A stretch of 64,000 nt of DNA, taken from contig NW_027506875.1 in assembly GCF_052324685.1 (NCBI RefSeq), forward strand, positions 1,732,309 to 1,796,308, given 5' to 3'. The position numbers and the translations under genes were made by a program. Every line of letters starts with the position of its first letter. Position 1 is the first letter of the stretch. Positions 1 through 11,080 of the stretch are shown here, one piece after another. Source of the DNA: Brachyhypopomus gauderio. Lineage: Eukaryota > Chordata > Actinopteri > Gymnotiformes > Hypopomidae. Below the pieces are notes generated by a model. The model had not been told where the DNA came from. It searched no databases and saw only the letters and a program-made list of their open reading frames with translations.

Positions 1-352
1 CACTGACCACGGTCACCATGTTGGGTTTCTTAGTCCACGGGTTCACCTTGGGCGGGGGGGCTTCCGTGAACTCGCTCCTACTACACTTCACCTCCTCGGC
101 GCTCCTGGTGTTTGACGTCTCATGGTCCAGACTCTCCTTCTCCTGGTGGTTACTCTCCTCCTTCGCCTGCTTTAGGCTCTGCTCCTTCATAGCAAACCGT
201 CCCTGCTCACGGCCCCTCTCGTCGGCGGCCGCAGGCTGCTTCAGCTCCTGCTCCAGACGGTCGTCTCCGTGCTTCACCGAGCTCGCATGTTCCTGCTCCT
301 CCTTCTTCAGGAGAGGGTTGTTCGGTAGGAGAGACTCCACCTGAGTGGCCAT
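1..352 (-). CDS. larp1: LARP1-family RNA-binding protein, first coding exon (partial)
   Basis: Read on the minus strand from the ATG at 352-350, the frame stays open to the window edge (about 117 codons). The protein starts MATQVESLLP and, near its end, has APPPKVNPWTKK. Both the MATQVE-LLP start and the EAPPPKVNPWTK motif match my memory of the N-terminus of vertebrate LARP1, the La-related protein that binds the cap and 5' TOP motif of ribosomal-protein mRNAs downstream of mTORC1. The region between them is low-complexity, rich in Glu, Lys and Gln, and poorly conserved in the family. The La module and DM15 region would lie on exons to the left of the window, so no functional domain is visible here. 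The start is supported by the CpG-rich DNA immediately upstream. The paralogue larp1b is a less likely alternative. Confidence 0.72.
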   Translation of the reverse strand, partial: MATQVESLLPNNPLLKKEEQEHASSVKHGDDRLEQELKQPAAADERGREQGRFAMKEQSLKQAKEESNHQEKESLDHETSNTRSAEEVKCSRSEFTEAPPPKVNPWTKKPNMVTVVS

Positions 353-760
353 TTCTCCTTTCCCACCCCAAATTCGCTCTCAACTTATGACCAAAGATCA
401 GTGTGTTTCCGTGGAAAATCCTCCCCTTTCCGCACGTTCTCCACTCCACCCCTAGACCAAAAGTCTTTAGTCTAAGACGCAGAGTGGTGCGCGCACATTA
501 AAACATGTAAAAGAAAAAAAGCTCCAGCGAATCTCTCAAAAATACAGTCTAATCTCCGCCACAACCAGCAATATGGGTGATCACCACGCGATGCACGGGA
601 GCGCGCACGTAGACGTAAAGGGAGGCGAGCACGCACGATGCGTGCTTTGGGAATGGGCTCACGATGACGCGGTGCCGTAGTGACGCGTCTGCGGCGCCGC
701 AGCTCCGACACCGGAACACGTGTTAGGGCCAGTGGGAGCACGTGCGTTCTTACGTTTCTA
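353..760 (-). promoter_or_regulatory. CpG-rich putative promoter of the larp1-like gene
   Basis: This GC- and CpG-rich stretch directly precedes the minus-strand larp1 start codon and gives way at about 760 to AT-rich DNA. Two CACGTG E-boxes (717-722 and 739-744) lie 22 bp apart, and several TGACG/CGTCA half-sites occur at 610-690. No TATA box is evident, as is common for CpG-island promoters. The transcription start is not determined, and an 89-aa ORF here is judged non-coding. Confidence 0.4.
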
Positions 761-1228
761 ATGCCTTATTTTGCCATTTTATGCTGTTTTCAATTGTTCC
801 GGTTTTTATTTTGCTCGTTTGCATCCTAAGCTCGTTTGTTTGCAGACCGCAGGTAGTCTGTTGCGTTGGTAGCATCCTTAAATGACTGGGAAAATAAACG
901 TCAGTCGACAGTTCTTAAAATAATGGTACCGGGGTAAATGGAGTAGCTCCAGTAGGCTGACCAAACGGCCGTGTTTCACGGGACACGTCCGTATTTCACA
1001 TCCTGTCCTGGGCGTTTTTCTAAGTGAGGAAATGTCCTGGTTTTTTAATTTCATTGGACTATCATTTGTTATTGGAGTTTTTGTTGTTGACTTTTACTGA
1101 AAAGCATTTTTAATAAACCAACTGTAAATATCATGTTATGTGTAGGATTACGTGGGCCTATGTTAAGTGAGTGCATGCCACAGTATATGTGCCCCATATG
1201 TTTTCCCAAATATAAATATGGTCACCCT
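761..1228. other. Intergenic, nothing recognised
   Basis: AT-rich intergenic DNA between the CpG-rich promoter and a telomere-like minisatellite. I see no ORF, RNA gene or inverted repeat I can support. Confidence 0.4.
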
Positions 1229-1370
1229 AAGCTCCAGGGTATATAACCCTAACCCTAGTTCCAGGGTATATAACCCTAACCCTAGCTCCAGGGTGTATAA
1301 CCCTAACCCTAGCTCCAGGGTGTATAACCCTAACCCTAGCTCCAGGGTGTATAACCCTAACCCTAGGGTG
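1229..1370. repeat. 27-bp minisatellite containing telomere-like CCCTAA pairs
   Basis: About five head-to-tail units of roughly 27 bp. Each contains CCCTAACCCTAG and CTCCAGGGTGTATAA, so telomeric hexamers alternate with a CCAGGGT(A/G)TATAA spacer. Units differ by single bases. The ORF across it is periodic and not considered coding. Confidence 0.85.
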
Positions 1371-2379
1371 TATACGGCAGGACCAAATGGCTGGTCAGCG
1401 TTACTTAGAAATTGGATTGTTGTATTTCAATTTCACCTCTCCTTGTTATAATCACCCAAACCTCATCCATAATTCATCAGGGAATGTTTGCTAAAATCAG
1501 TGTAGGCTACTGCAGAGATGACGATCCTCGAGTCTTTAAGGTGACACCCTGTCCGTGTACTTCCTGTAATTTAAACAATGTTGTGACATCTGCCACACAG
1601 ATCTGTGACATCGGCCGATCTTGGCTACAGGCCAGTAGCTGATTAGAGCAGTGTGCAGACTCCCAAGATGATGTACACTTCTCTGAATGACTTTTTTCAT
1701 TGAATTTAATGTAAAATGACATAATAAAGTGACGTAGTGATATGATGTAGTGACATAGACCATGGCCCCCAGTGATGATTCAGGGGAGTGTTCTCAGACA
1801 GATGGTGACTATAGGGATGCAGGGTATGTGTGTCAGCAGTGTAGCTCAGCATGCTGCATTGGCAGGCCTGGTGTGAGGGGTGGGCAGCGTTCAGTTAGGA
1901 TAGCCTTCATCACTACACTTTCCTGTAGTAGATAGACAACAGCTCACACCCTTCACTGGCATAAGCTCTTTGTGCCACTACTACGACTGGACATGTGCTC
2001 TCACACTGAATGCTGGAGGGCTGGGAAGCAAAAAACGTCCAAATCAAGTCTGTCACCAGCAGCTAAGTGATTATGAGAGGGAGGTAGCTGTTCTCGGTTG
2101 TGTTGGCCCCCCTATTAAGGATGCGTGTATACTCCATTTATATTTCCTTAAGGAGGACATTTTCTTTACTCAACCTCAAGAAAATGCTGGATAAAAATAA
2201 ATGCTGGAGGTAAGTGAAGCCCTGGTAGCACAACAGAGGCAGAATGACGGGGCTTCAGTGTGGCCTTCGATCTCCATGAGAGAATGCACTGGCCCTAGAG
2301 GAGTTGAACATGTAGCATCAGGAACTTCAGGGACAGGGCATGTCCTTGAAACAGCTGTAGAACCTACTCCAGTGGTGAT
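1371..2379. other. Intergenic, no gene recognised
   Basis: Unique-looking DNA with only short ORFs lacking recognisable domains. A GTGACGTAGTGATATGATG-like short repetition occurs around 1730-1760. The stretch 2200-2390 may be the interior of an old retroposon ending at 2593. Confidence 0.3.
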
Positions 2380-2593
2380 GGTGGCAGAGACTACACTTTC
2401 TTATTTACTTTACTCTTTTATTATATTATTTACCTTTTTACATTTTATGTTATTTTAATATTTTATCTTTAACATTTTCTTTTTGTCTTATCTCCTTTTT
2501 ATGTTTCTTTTATTTATACTGTAAAGCACTTTGAGTTGCATGTATGTATGAAAGGTGCTATACAAATAAAGATTATTATATTATTATTATTAC
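2380..2593 (+). mobile_element. 3' tail of an old LINE or SINE
   Basis: A T-rich stretch is followed by a tail reading TGTAAAGCACTTTGAGTTG, then GGTGCTATACAAATAAAG and an (ATT)n run ending near 2593. This 'AAAGC-CTTTGAG ... GTGCTATA-AAATAAA' tail is widespread at the 3' ends of fish non-LTR retroposons. A related tail occurs at about 45165-45230. The 5' boundary is not defined. Confidence 0.55.
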
Positions 2594-2689
2594 ACCTGTG
2601 GTCTTTGTATTTAATTATATATTAACTCCACCAGCAGCTTCATGTTTTCAGTGCATGAAGTACAATAACCATGTACTTGAGTTAAAATA

Positions 2690-2990
2690 CAGATACCAAA
2701 GTTAAAACATACTCCAGTACAAGTAGAAGTACTCATTTTAGTCCTCTACTTGAGTAAAAGTACAGATACCAAAGTTAAAACATTACTCCAGTACAAGTAG
2801 AAGCCCTCCTTTTAGTCCTCTACTTGAGTAAAAGTACAGATACCAAAGTTAAAACATTACTCCAGTACAAGTACTCCTTTTAGTCCTCTACTTGAGTAAA
2901 AGTACAGATACTCAAGTTAAAACATTACTCCAGTACAAGTAGAAGCCCTCCTTTTAGTCCTCTACTTGAGTAAAAGTACAAAAGCATTGG
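2690..2990. repeat. 74-bp tandem repeat inside the hAT-like element
   Basis: About four units of roughly 74 bp carrying TACTCCAGTACAAGTAG, then CTCTACTTGAGTAAAAGTAC, then CAAAGTTAAAACAT. One unit is shortened by loss of GAAGCCC-type sequence. It is an internal expansion of the terminal region of the surrounding transposon. Confidence 0.85.
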
Positions 2991-3710
2991 CCTTCAAATG
3001 TACTTAAGTAGCCAACCGAAAGTAAAAATAAAGGCTCTAATATTTAGCACCATGCTCTGCATTGAGAACCTGTCAAAATATAATTTGTTTTCTGAGGTAA
3101 CTATGTTCGAATGTTTATTTCACACATTATGAACAAAAACAAATAACTACCTAGCTAACTTAGCTACCTACATGCTGAGTGCGTTGCAAAGGCAATTATT
3201 TTTTGTGTATTAGCAGTAGATTACTTAGCGAGCTAGCTAAGTAACCATGTACACAAAGCTAATGTCGGACTTATTTTAACATACACAAAGAAATGGTTTG
3301 CTGCCAGATATTGTTAGATTTCTCATTAAGGTAAATGACCAGTAGGCCTATGTGAACACCTCACCTCTACTTCACCTCTATGAACATTGTTCACCTCTAC
3401 GTGTTTCTTTAGATTGGATGGGGAATTCTTATAAGACCAAATCTTATGATACTGAGTCAGGCAGAGAAGGCACTTGAAAATTGAAGGAGTTGTTTTTCTT
3501 TTCGACTACTACATAATTTCTCTCAGATAAGGCCCTGGGTTTAGTGGGGAGTTACAGTTTCGTCCGTCTGTATGTGGGTATCTTCTCTCAAACCATGAAG
3601 ACGTTAAGATTGGGCATTTTGAAGGAGTCGTTTTTCTTTTCGACTACTTCATAATTTCTCTCAGATAAGGCCCTGGGTTTAGTGTGGACTTACAGTTTCG
3701 CAGAGGTGTC

Positions 3711-3868
3711 AATTCCAGGTTCAGAAAGTAAAAGTCCTCACCAGGATTTTGCTCAGGCTTCCTGGATTATGTTGATTCCACTAATTTTACCTGGATTGCA
3801 CTAATTAGTAAATCTAGTAAGCTTGAGCAAAATCCTGGTGAGGACTTTTACTTTCTGAACCTGGAATT
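3711..3868. repeat. Perfect 45-bp inverted repeat (MITE remnant)
   Basis: Left arm 3711-3755 (starting AATTCCAGGTTCAGAAAG) and right arm 3824-3868 are exact reverse complements around a 68-bp loop. The motif resembles a common fish MITE whose ends read GGTGTCAATTCCAGG. Here GGTGTC is present only on the left (3705-3710), so the right end has lost its terminal bases and is followed by a T-rich second repeat (about 3869-4080). Confidence 0.8.
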
Positions 3869-4407
3869 TATTTTTTTTAATTTATTTTATTTAACCTTTA
3901 TTTAACCAGAAAAACCTCATTGAGATTAAAAATCTCTTTTTCAAGAGTGTCCTGGCCAAGACAGGCAGCAGTACATTCACAATTTACAATAAAAACAAAC
4001 AATCATACATAAAGACAATAACAAGTTTTCAATACATCAGAACATAGAATCAAGACAATAAGTCAAATCAATTAATCAGTCACCTCTGCAGTTTCGTCCG
4101 TTTGTATGTGGGGATCTGATCTCTCTAACCGTTACGCTGCTGCACTGCCGTTGAACCGAATGCTGACTGGTGCGCACACTTCCCGCTTCTTTTGTTTAGT
4201 TACTTTTTTAATGAACGCACGCACCTGGAGGAATGACAGATTTCACATATCGTGGACTTAAAAGTAGAATATTTGACTTGGAAATGTAGTGGAGTTGAAG
4301 TAAAAAGTTACAAAATGTAAATACTTTGTGTAAAGAAACACAAAAAAAGGACTCAAGTACAGTAACGAATTACATGTACTTTGTTACTGTCCACCACTGC
4401 ATGTTTT

Positions 4408-5550
4408 ACAGCCACGTGTAATGCTTAAAGATGTAAACTCACTGAAGCAGAAACCAATAAATGAAAAGAAAGTTGTGTTTGGCCTGTTTTGGAGAATGCA
4501 AAATTACTATCAGGTTTTGCACTAACTGAACGCTTCAGAAATATAGTATAAACAATGTGTACATGTAGATATCATCAAGGCATTTATTATGTTTAAGACT
4601 CTGTATTGATACTTTTCACTGGGATTATGATGCTGTATGTTAATTGTGAAACTGTAGCTATACTTGATGTATTGGATTATATGGTATGCACAAAAATATA
4701 TTACACAGAGACTAATCAAGATGTTACAATATTTCAGTATAAGTGAGGAATGTATGTTTCTCTTCCAAATACCTGTTTTTTTTTCAATACTTTCATAACT
4801 CTCATACACAGACACACACACTCCTAACAGAACTGATCCTCACACCACACACAGCAGGATCCTGTTCTTTGAAGCCAGTGGCATCAGTGATATAAGCGTC
4901 CATTGTCTGCCCTGCTAGAGCCCTTCAGTAATGTAATCGCTGGTGCAGTGGCTGTAGTCAGCAGCTGGTCAGCAGAACACATTTGAAAAGCTTTAAAAAG
5001 AGGAATTGCTCTGTAAGCAGTGCATGGATGTGTGAGGCACTGTGGACCTGCTCAGGGAAACTGCAGAGCATGTGTTGCACAGGTGTGAGTATGTTCCCCC
5101 AGAAATATAGAAAAGAGCTGGCGCATTTGATAAAATCTTTTTACTACTGAGATCTGATATCATAGCATCAATCCATTGCACTATTATTTGTACAGACATT
5201 ATAAAGGTAGGGGTGTTGATTATATTTTATTGTTACTACAGAGTGATTTGCACTTCTGTATCTCAAAACCTGACATGATCACTAATAAACTTGTTTGTCT
5301 TGTTTTGTCTTACTGCAGAGTGACTTCACATTACACAATGACATTCCTAACACACACCACACTTTAAATCATCTTTTAAAATAGTTACTCATTACATTAC
5401 TGAAATATCCCTACCTGGTAATCTCACATAAAAGATTTAACTCTAAAAAGTCTCAAATTTAACTGTAAGAAGTCTAAGATTAAAGCCTATGATTTAAAGC
5501 TAAGATTTACAGTTTGACCTGGAACAGTGTTACATGTCCCCTGATGCTTC
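4408..5550. other. Intergenic, no gene recognised
   Basis: Contains only short ORFs (up to 99 aa) with AT-rich, low-complexity composition and no recognisable domain. No repeat boundary could be placed. Confidence 0.3.
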
Positions 5551-5585
5551 AACCCTAACCCTAACCCTAACCCTAACCCTAACCC
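5551..5585. repeat. Interstitial telomeric repeat (CCCTAA)n
   Basis: Between five and six uninterrupted CCCTAA units, the vertebrate telomere motif. It is short, which suits a healed break or a microsatellite, and it is not a chromosome end because unique DNA continues on both sides. Confidence 0.9.
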
Positions 5586-5829
5586 GAGCACCCTACTTTA
5601 GTCCCTAGCTAGTTCATGTATTTAATTAGCTGTGTAATAAAAAGTTTGTTATTAACTACATTTGACTTGTTTACATATCAGCTATAGATCTGTTTTGCTC
5701 TTGATTATTGTGTAGGGTTAAGGGTCGCCAGCTATCAGTAACTATCAGTAACTCAGCTGTCGCCCATTCTTTTGATGACACAGACTTTAGCCTCTCAGCC
5801 TATCATACAAGGGAATTACGTGGGATGTC

Positions 5830-6300
5830 ACAGTAGGTATGAGAGGTTGATAAACTATGTCATTATGTATGATGTAATGGCATATGACATCACAGTGTGC
5901 ATGAGTTGATAACAGGTGTATCATTACCTATGATGTTATGGCATATGATGTCACAGTGTGCATGAGTTCAATCAATCAATCAATCAAATTTTATTTATAT
6001 AGCGCTTTTTACAACAGTTGTTGTCACAAAGCAGCTTTACAAGTGCCGAGTCCTAGCCCCCAGTGAGCAAGCCAAGGGCGACAGTGGCAAGGAAAAACTC
6101 CCTAGTTTTTGCATGAGGAAGAAACCTTGAGAGGAACCAAGACTCAGGGGGGGAACCCATCCTCCTCTGGCCGACACCGGTCACCATGACAACAACAACA
6201 ATTTAGACAGAAAGAAATAAAGAAAAGGAAAAGAAAAGAGTTGATAAGAGGTGCATCATTACGTATGATGTAATGGCGTAAGATGTCACAGGTGTATAAT
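5830..6300. repeat. Degenerate ~60-bp tandem repeat, split by an L2 tail
   Basis: Units contain 'ATGATGT(T/A)ATGGC(A/G)TA(T/A)GATGTCACAG' followed by 'GTGCATGAGTTGATAACAGG'. About three units lie before 5966 and a further one resumes at about 6240 after the L2 fragment, which shows that the LINE inserted into a pre-existing array. Confidence 0.6.
5967..6238 (-). mobile_element. L2-type LINE, 5'-truncated 3' end
   Basis: On the minus strand this is the 3' UTR of the same L2/CR1 family as the full-length copy at 48139. It has the (ATCA)n terminal repeat, the AGCGCTTTTTACAACAG block and the CCAAGACTCAGGGGGGG block. The local tandem repeat supplies a short GAGTT-like flanking duplication. It holds no coding sequence. 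Confidence 0.85.
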
Positions 6301-6330
6301 TTCATCCAGTAAAGCCAGTATAACCAGTAA

Positions 6331-7804
6331 AGCCTGGTTATACTTTCGCGAGCGACCGTAGCGCGCGACTCCGCCCACCTCGCGCGACCCTGCGCGAGCG
6401 GTGTAGGCGTTTATACTTTCGCGAATGTCGCGAGCGTTGCTGCAGTGTTCTCCGAAACGATAGGTGGCGATAGGTGGCAGTGGAGAATAAAAAACCCCTG
6501 CAAAACCGGGGAAAGAACATTTTTACCTGACCAGAGACCGTATATACACATCAGGCATCAAACGTAAATATGGCTTTGCAGTGTTGTCCGAAACGATACG
6601 TTAACAAATACGAGCCTCTTGTAATTCCAGGGCGAAACATGAGAGAACGTGAAGACGTTAAGATTGGGCGTTTTGAAAATAAACAACCATAAACTAATGT
6701 GATAAAAAAGCGAATTATTTCGATTCATTTCGAGTATATGTATAAATATTTAACTTAATTAAGTTTAACGTGCTGGGAAATATTGAAATGGACCTTTAAA
6801 GTGACGTACAAGTGCTTTAATTCCACCTTGTATAGGTGTATGAACCCGGCAAACATGACTTTGTCCATCGCGCTGAAGCGCGGCGCGCGCGCGAAGTTAC
6901 CAAATTCGAGAGGTGCACGACCTCGCGCAGCGACCGCGAGCGAGGCCCTCGCGCACGGGCGGAGCCTCAGCGATTACGTCATTTTCGCCGCGCGGACCCT
7001 ATAAGTATAAACCAGAGTCACACAGTCAATGAGACTGTGTGATCGTGTTCTTCTTTTACTTGCGCTACATTACTGGTCACATCTGAGCTTAATTTCGACA
7101 ATGGTTTTAATATTCAAAGGCTCTACAGCAGGGGTCGGCAACCTATGGCACGCGGGCCACCGTTGGCACGCCGAGGCATAATCAGTGGCACACGACACGC
7201 TGGACCAGCATCGGCAAAAAAATTAATAATAAAAAATAGAGCACGACCCTCCAATCGAAATCGCTCCTCAACGCTCTGCTTGGCGGAGGCGCTTATACAT
7301 GGCGATCGATCGCGATATAATACATAATTTGTGTCCATTTACACCTCCCCTCCGCTAACACTTGCCACATATATATATGATGTAAATGATGCAATACGTG
7401 CAATAAAGGAAAAAACATTAAAGTGCCGTTCCAGAAAAATAAGTGAGAAGTATTTTAAACTTTTATTTAAAAATGTCTAAAGTCATGGCTCTTCTAATGT
7501 TTTTATTCAGCTACTTTTGTGCAAGAGCGGCATATACTTCTGTTTAAAGAGCTTCTCCGTGCAGTTTCCGCCTTCTTTTGGCAGATCTGTTAAGATGATT
7601 GGCTGCAGTAAAAAATGATTGACAGCTAACTCTGGCTGATAATTGGCTTAAAAAAAATTGATTGACAACGAAAGTCTAGTATCTGATTGGCTGCATTCGA
7701 AAATGATTGACACATGATACGCCCTTTACCCACGCCCACAGGGGCTCCGGCCTGCAGCATTACCCTTCTCCGCGGACCCTCGCGCGTCGAGTATAAACCA
7801 GGCT
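6331..7804. mobile_element. PIF/Harbinger-like non-autonomous element with nested inserts
   Basis: Ends read AGCCTGGTTATACTTTCGCG at the left and CGAGTATAAACCAGGCT at the right, an imperfect terminal inverted repeat. They are flanked by the 3-bp duplication TAA (6328-6330 and 7805-7807), as expected for PIF/Harbinger. The inside is CpG-rich near the ends and contains an internal copy of the right-end sequence near 7000-7016, so two related elements may be joined or nested. No transposase is seen. A diverged internal copy of 6590-7000 recurs at 59485-59870. Confidence 0.6.
7131..7330 (+). mobile_element. hAT-like terminus inside the Harbinger-like element
   Basis: Starts CAGGGGTCGGCAACCTATGG, the type of end typical of hAT/Charlie non-autonomous elements; the element at 24074 begins CAGGGGTCGGCAACTGG. 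I could not find a matching right end or an 8-bp duplication, so the extent is uncertain. Confidence 0.35.
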
Positions 7805-7807
7805 TAA

Positions 7808-8940
7808 GTCCGCCACTGATACCACCCACACCCAGGTGATGGAGTCCTTGGCCGATTATCTAAGCATGCTGCAGAAAGTGCTAAAAGATTACATAAATTA
7901 TATATTATAAAAGTAAAATTATATATATTGTAAAAGTAGTAGGGCTTTCGTTTCTTAAAGAATTATAAATAATTATATCTGCTGAATTTCTGTGATATTA
8001 CATGTGTACCGTATAGGCCTACTTCCTGTGTGTGGGGCGCTGGACTAATGCATGTCTATGTAGGTTTTTAAACTATTTGCAAACATGTGATCTGGAGAAG
8101 CTCTCAACTGCACCCTGGACATGCCTACTTTTATCGGTAGCCTATCAGTATAGTCAATTATTTTTCCTCTTATGAGATTGGTTTATCCTCGTTGATTGGC
8201 GTTAACATTTGACAGAGAACGGGAAAGATTTACAGTTTTCTGCTTTTGCTGAGACCCAAAAAGTCATACTTATAGCACAGTTTTGGAAACCTCTAACCCA
8301 GTGGTTCCCAAAGTGGGGGGCGTCCCCTAGGTGGGGTGCGGAGCTATTGCAGGGGGGGGTGCGGAGCTTGGAAGTAAAACGTGCACATGTGTCAATATGG
8401 GGGGGTGTGTGTAGGGGGGGGGGCGCAAAAATATTCTCATCTACTAAAGGGGGGCACGGCAGAAAAAGTTTGGGAACCACTGCTCTAACCCATGTAGCCT
8501 ATCTATTTACCTGGTGCTGTAAACCTTAAGCACATTCTCTGCCTTACACTCATTTAGAAGTTTTAGAACACACTTTTTGCAAACATTAAACACAGTTCTT
8601 CACATAAGACACAACATTCAAAACTGAAAATCATGTGTTTCCTTTGAAAAACACTGACACGCAACTACACTACACTGCCATGCAACTGCTACCTACTACA
8701 ATTTTTTTGCAGCTGCTAAGTCCCAAAAAGTGGTCTTTAAGGCACAATTTGTGAAAAGACTAACCCATGTAGCCCATTGACCTGGTGCACTAAACCTTAA
8801 GCAAATGATCTGCCTTGCACTCATATAGAAATTCTTAAACACACTTTTTGCAAAACATTATATACAGTTAGTTACATAAGACACAATATTCAAAATTGAA
8901 AACCACGTGTTTCTTTTGAAAAGCATCGCCACGCAACTGT
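7808..8940. repeat. Intergenic DNA with a diverged ~240-bp tandem duplication
   Basis: Two related units, about 8215-8298 plus 8483-8700 and about 8705-8940, share in order 'CCCAAAAAGT', 'AACCCATGTAGCC', 'ACCTGGTGC', 'TAAACCTTAAGCA', 'ACACACTTTTTGCAAA' and 'GTGTTTC(C/T)TTTGAAAA'. Divergence is substantial, so the duplication is old. Unit 1 is split by a later hAT MITE at 8299. The region 7808-8210 shows nothing recognisable. Confidence 0.7.
8299..8482. mobile_element. 184-bp hAT-type MITE with 8-bp target duplication
   Basis: Ends are CAGTGGTTCCCAAAG and TTTGGGAACCACTG, inverted repeats of about 14 bp, flanked by the exact direct repeat CTCTAACC (8291-8298 and 8483-8490). The interior is G-rich with runs up to 9 G. 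The neighbouring tandem unit at about 8760 keeps the empty-site version (CTAACCCATG), which supports the insertion call. Confidence 0.9.
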
Positions 8941-9010
8941 AACATCCATCTCCCAGAATCCATTCCCAGTCCTCACAGGTTACAACACTTCTAGCTAATT
9001 TTTACAAATC

Positions 9011-9213
9011 TGTCAGGGCTGGCTCGGATGTCGCTCCTCCAACCACCACTAGAGGCACCCGAGTCAGCCCTAGACTTAATAGGTGCAAGCAGCATGGATC
9101 CGTCACAGCTGTTGCCATGGCTTCTTAAGCGTTTAAGTGCGTTTTTCGGCACTTGAGTCAATTTCTCCCTTTGTTTTACGTGGTGTGTACTGGTTGTTAC
9201 ACCCATCGTTACA
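9011..9213 (+). repeat. Putative 5' LTR of the decayed Ty3/gypsy element
   Basis: Begins TGTCAGGGCTGG and ends ATCGTTACA just before GAACGATTCAGCC and the gag start codon at 9231, the layout usual for fish gypsy elements. No 3' LTR partner was found, because the element is truncated near 18650, so the left boundary is inferred only from the TG..CA rule. Confidence 0.5.
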
Positions 9214-10098
9214 GAACGATTCAGCCTTACATGGACCCAGCCGCGAAACGCAAAGCAGCAGAACTGAGGGCTGCTCTAGCCAACCAGGGACAGTTGGCTC
9301 AATCAATCAAAGTTTATTTGTATAGCGCTTTTAACAACTCAAGTTGTCGCAAAGCAGCTTTACAGGATTTACAAGGTTAACAATACTATGGGTCCAGAAC
9401 CCTAATGAGCAAGCCAAAGGCGACAGTGGCGAGGAAAAACTCCCTAGATGGTAGGGAATAGGAAGAAACCTCGGGAGAACCAAGACTCAAAAGGGAACCC
9501 ATCCTCCATTGGGCGGCCCGTTAACACACAAATACACAAGTCACACACAAAACACACAATCAGACTAGGTAAAAGGTAGAATTTAAAGTTCTGGGTTTTG
9601 ATATCACTGTAAATGTCTGTTGATGAACGCCAGGCTTTCATTCCGTGTCGGAGCAGTGATGCTGGTATTGTAGGCTACGACTGCAGTGTTACTCCCCAGG
9701 TGAACCCCGGCATCAGCACATCCACGGGCAGCCAGACCATCCCCCAGGTGCCTGCAGGTGCCTGTATCCAATCGTCTTGGGTAGAGCCATGCAAGAAGAT
9801 AGACAATACAGACTGAGTGGACATGAATTTAAACCACCATTGATTTAAATGTACATAGCTCACGTGCCAGTGATGAGCATGTGGCTCCGGCAGGCTAATC
9901 TATAGCAGCATAACTAAAGGGAGGGGTTCAGAGGTGACCACAGGCATGAGGGCTCACTGAGACATTGCTTTCCAGTCAAGTCATAGTCACAAATAGAGTG
10001 ATGCCAAGACACAGCTGGATGACAGCATCAACATCTCAGATCACCAGAAATCTCAACGTCTGGGGGCCCCCAAGCCCCTACACCTTACAAGGGGAATT

Positions 10099-10742
10099 TT
10101 AGCTGTAGGCTTGACTAAACAGGTGAGTCTTAAGTCTAGATTTAAAGATTGGAACTGTGTCAGAATCTCGGATTGGAGCTGGAAGGCTATTCCATAATTG
10201 AGGGGCTTTAAAAGAGAAAGCTCTGCCTCTGGCTGTAGTTTTACAAATTTTTGGAACTAGGAGAAATCCAGCATTTTGGGAGCGCAAAGGGCGAGATGGG
10301 TTGTAGTAATCAATGAGTTCACTCAGATATTGTGGGACAAGACCATTTAACGCCTTATAGGTTAACAGGAGAACTTTAAATTCAATGCGATATTTAATCG
10401 GCAGCCAGTGTAGTGCGGCGAGAGTGGCACTAATATGATCGAATTTCCTAGCCTTTGTTAGGACTCTAGCTGAGGCATTTTGTACAAGTTGTAGCTTCTT
10501 TATGGACTGTTTAGAGCATCCAAATAGAAGACTATTACAGTAGTCCAATCTCGACGAGACAAAAGCATGGACTAGCTTCTCTGCATCAGCTAATGAAAGT
10601 AAGTGTCTCAGCTTGACAATATTACGTAAATGGAAAAAGGCAGCCTTAGTGACATTGCATACATGTTCGTCAAATGAAAGATCAGAATCAATAGTGACAC
10701 AACTTTTTGCAGTAGATTTTGGTGTTACTGAACCATCTAGGG
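10099..10742 (-). pseudogene. L2 ORF2 C-terminal fragment
   Basis: Encodes the C-terminal part of an L2/CR1 ORF2 protein, from the VTIDSDLSFDEHV region through [33 protein letters not shown] and SFKAPQLWNSLP, to the natural end LKTHLFSQAYS. These blocks are conserved with the copies ending at 14332 and 48829. It is continuous with the surrounding LINE, but its upstream junction at 10743 is an abrupt switch to unrelated hAT-like DNA, so the catalytic core is not joined to it. Confidence 0.8.
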
Positions 10743-11080
10743 CAGGGGTGGCCAACCCGTGATAGACCAAGAGCCACTTTTCTTACTGTGTTACCGCAAA
10801 GAGCCACATCTTACATGTCCAAGTGTAATCTGTTGAGCGGGGGGGGGGGGGGGGGGGGGGAGGGGTGGCGAGTGTAAATTATTAGCTGTGAAGACAGTCA
10901 AATGCGTGTTTTCCACTACGCCGGTTTTAAAAGTATTAGCGGCTCGCTAGGCTTGTAAACTAACCGCGCACCACGAAAATGTAGCAGTGTGTCGCCCCGT
11001 TTGTGCAGGTGAGCCCGCGGACCGGCTGGGGAGCCGCATGAAACCAGGCAAAGAGCCGCATGCATGAAACCAGGCAAAGA
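10743..11080. mobile_element. hAT-like fragment replacing part of the LINE
   Basis: Starts GCAGGGGTGGCCAACCCGTG, a hAT-like terminus, and contains repeated AAGAGCC(A/G)CAT motifs, a 22-G run at 10839-10860 and two copies of ATGAAACCAGGCAAAGAGCC at the right. No right-hand inverted terminus and no target duplication are visible. The LINE lost about 360 bp at this point, so this is not a simple insertion. Confidence 0.5.

Larger units (their letters stand above)
2649..4399. mobile_element. Non-autonomous hAT-like DNA transposon with 8-bp target duplication
   Basis: The segment is flanked by the exact 8-bp direct repeat CATGTTTT (2641-2648 and 4400-4407). Its ends begin CAGTG and finish CCACCACTG, and the right terminus (ACTTTGTTACTGTCCACCACTG) is of a type common in fish hAT-like non-autonomous elements. 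It encodes no transposase. It has collected internal repeats: a 74-bp tandem array (2690-2990), a duplicated segment (about 3485-3600 and 3620-3700) and a perfect palindrome (3711-3868). The left terminal inverted repeat is shorter than the right, so it may have been remodelled by the tandem array. Confidence 0.7.

Noticed and set aside
472..741. Minus-strand ORF of 89 codons upstream of larp1
   Set aside because: Arginine-rich translation of CpG-rich promoter DNA with no recognised family; length is expected by chance in GC-rich sequence.
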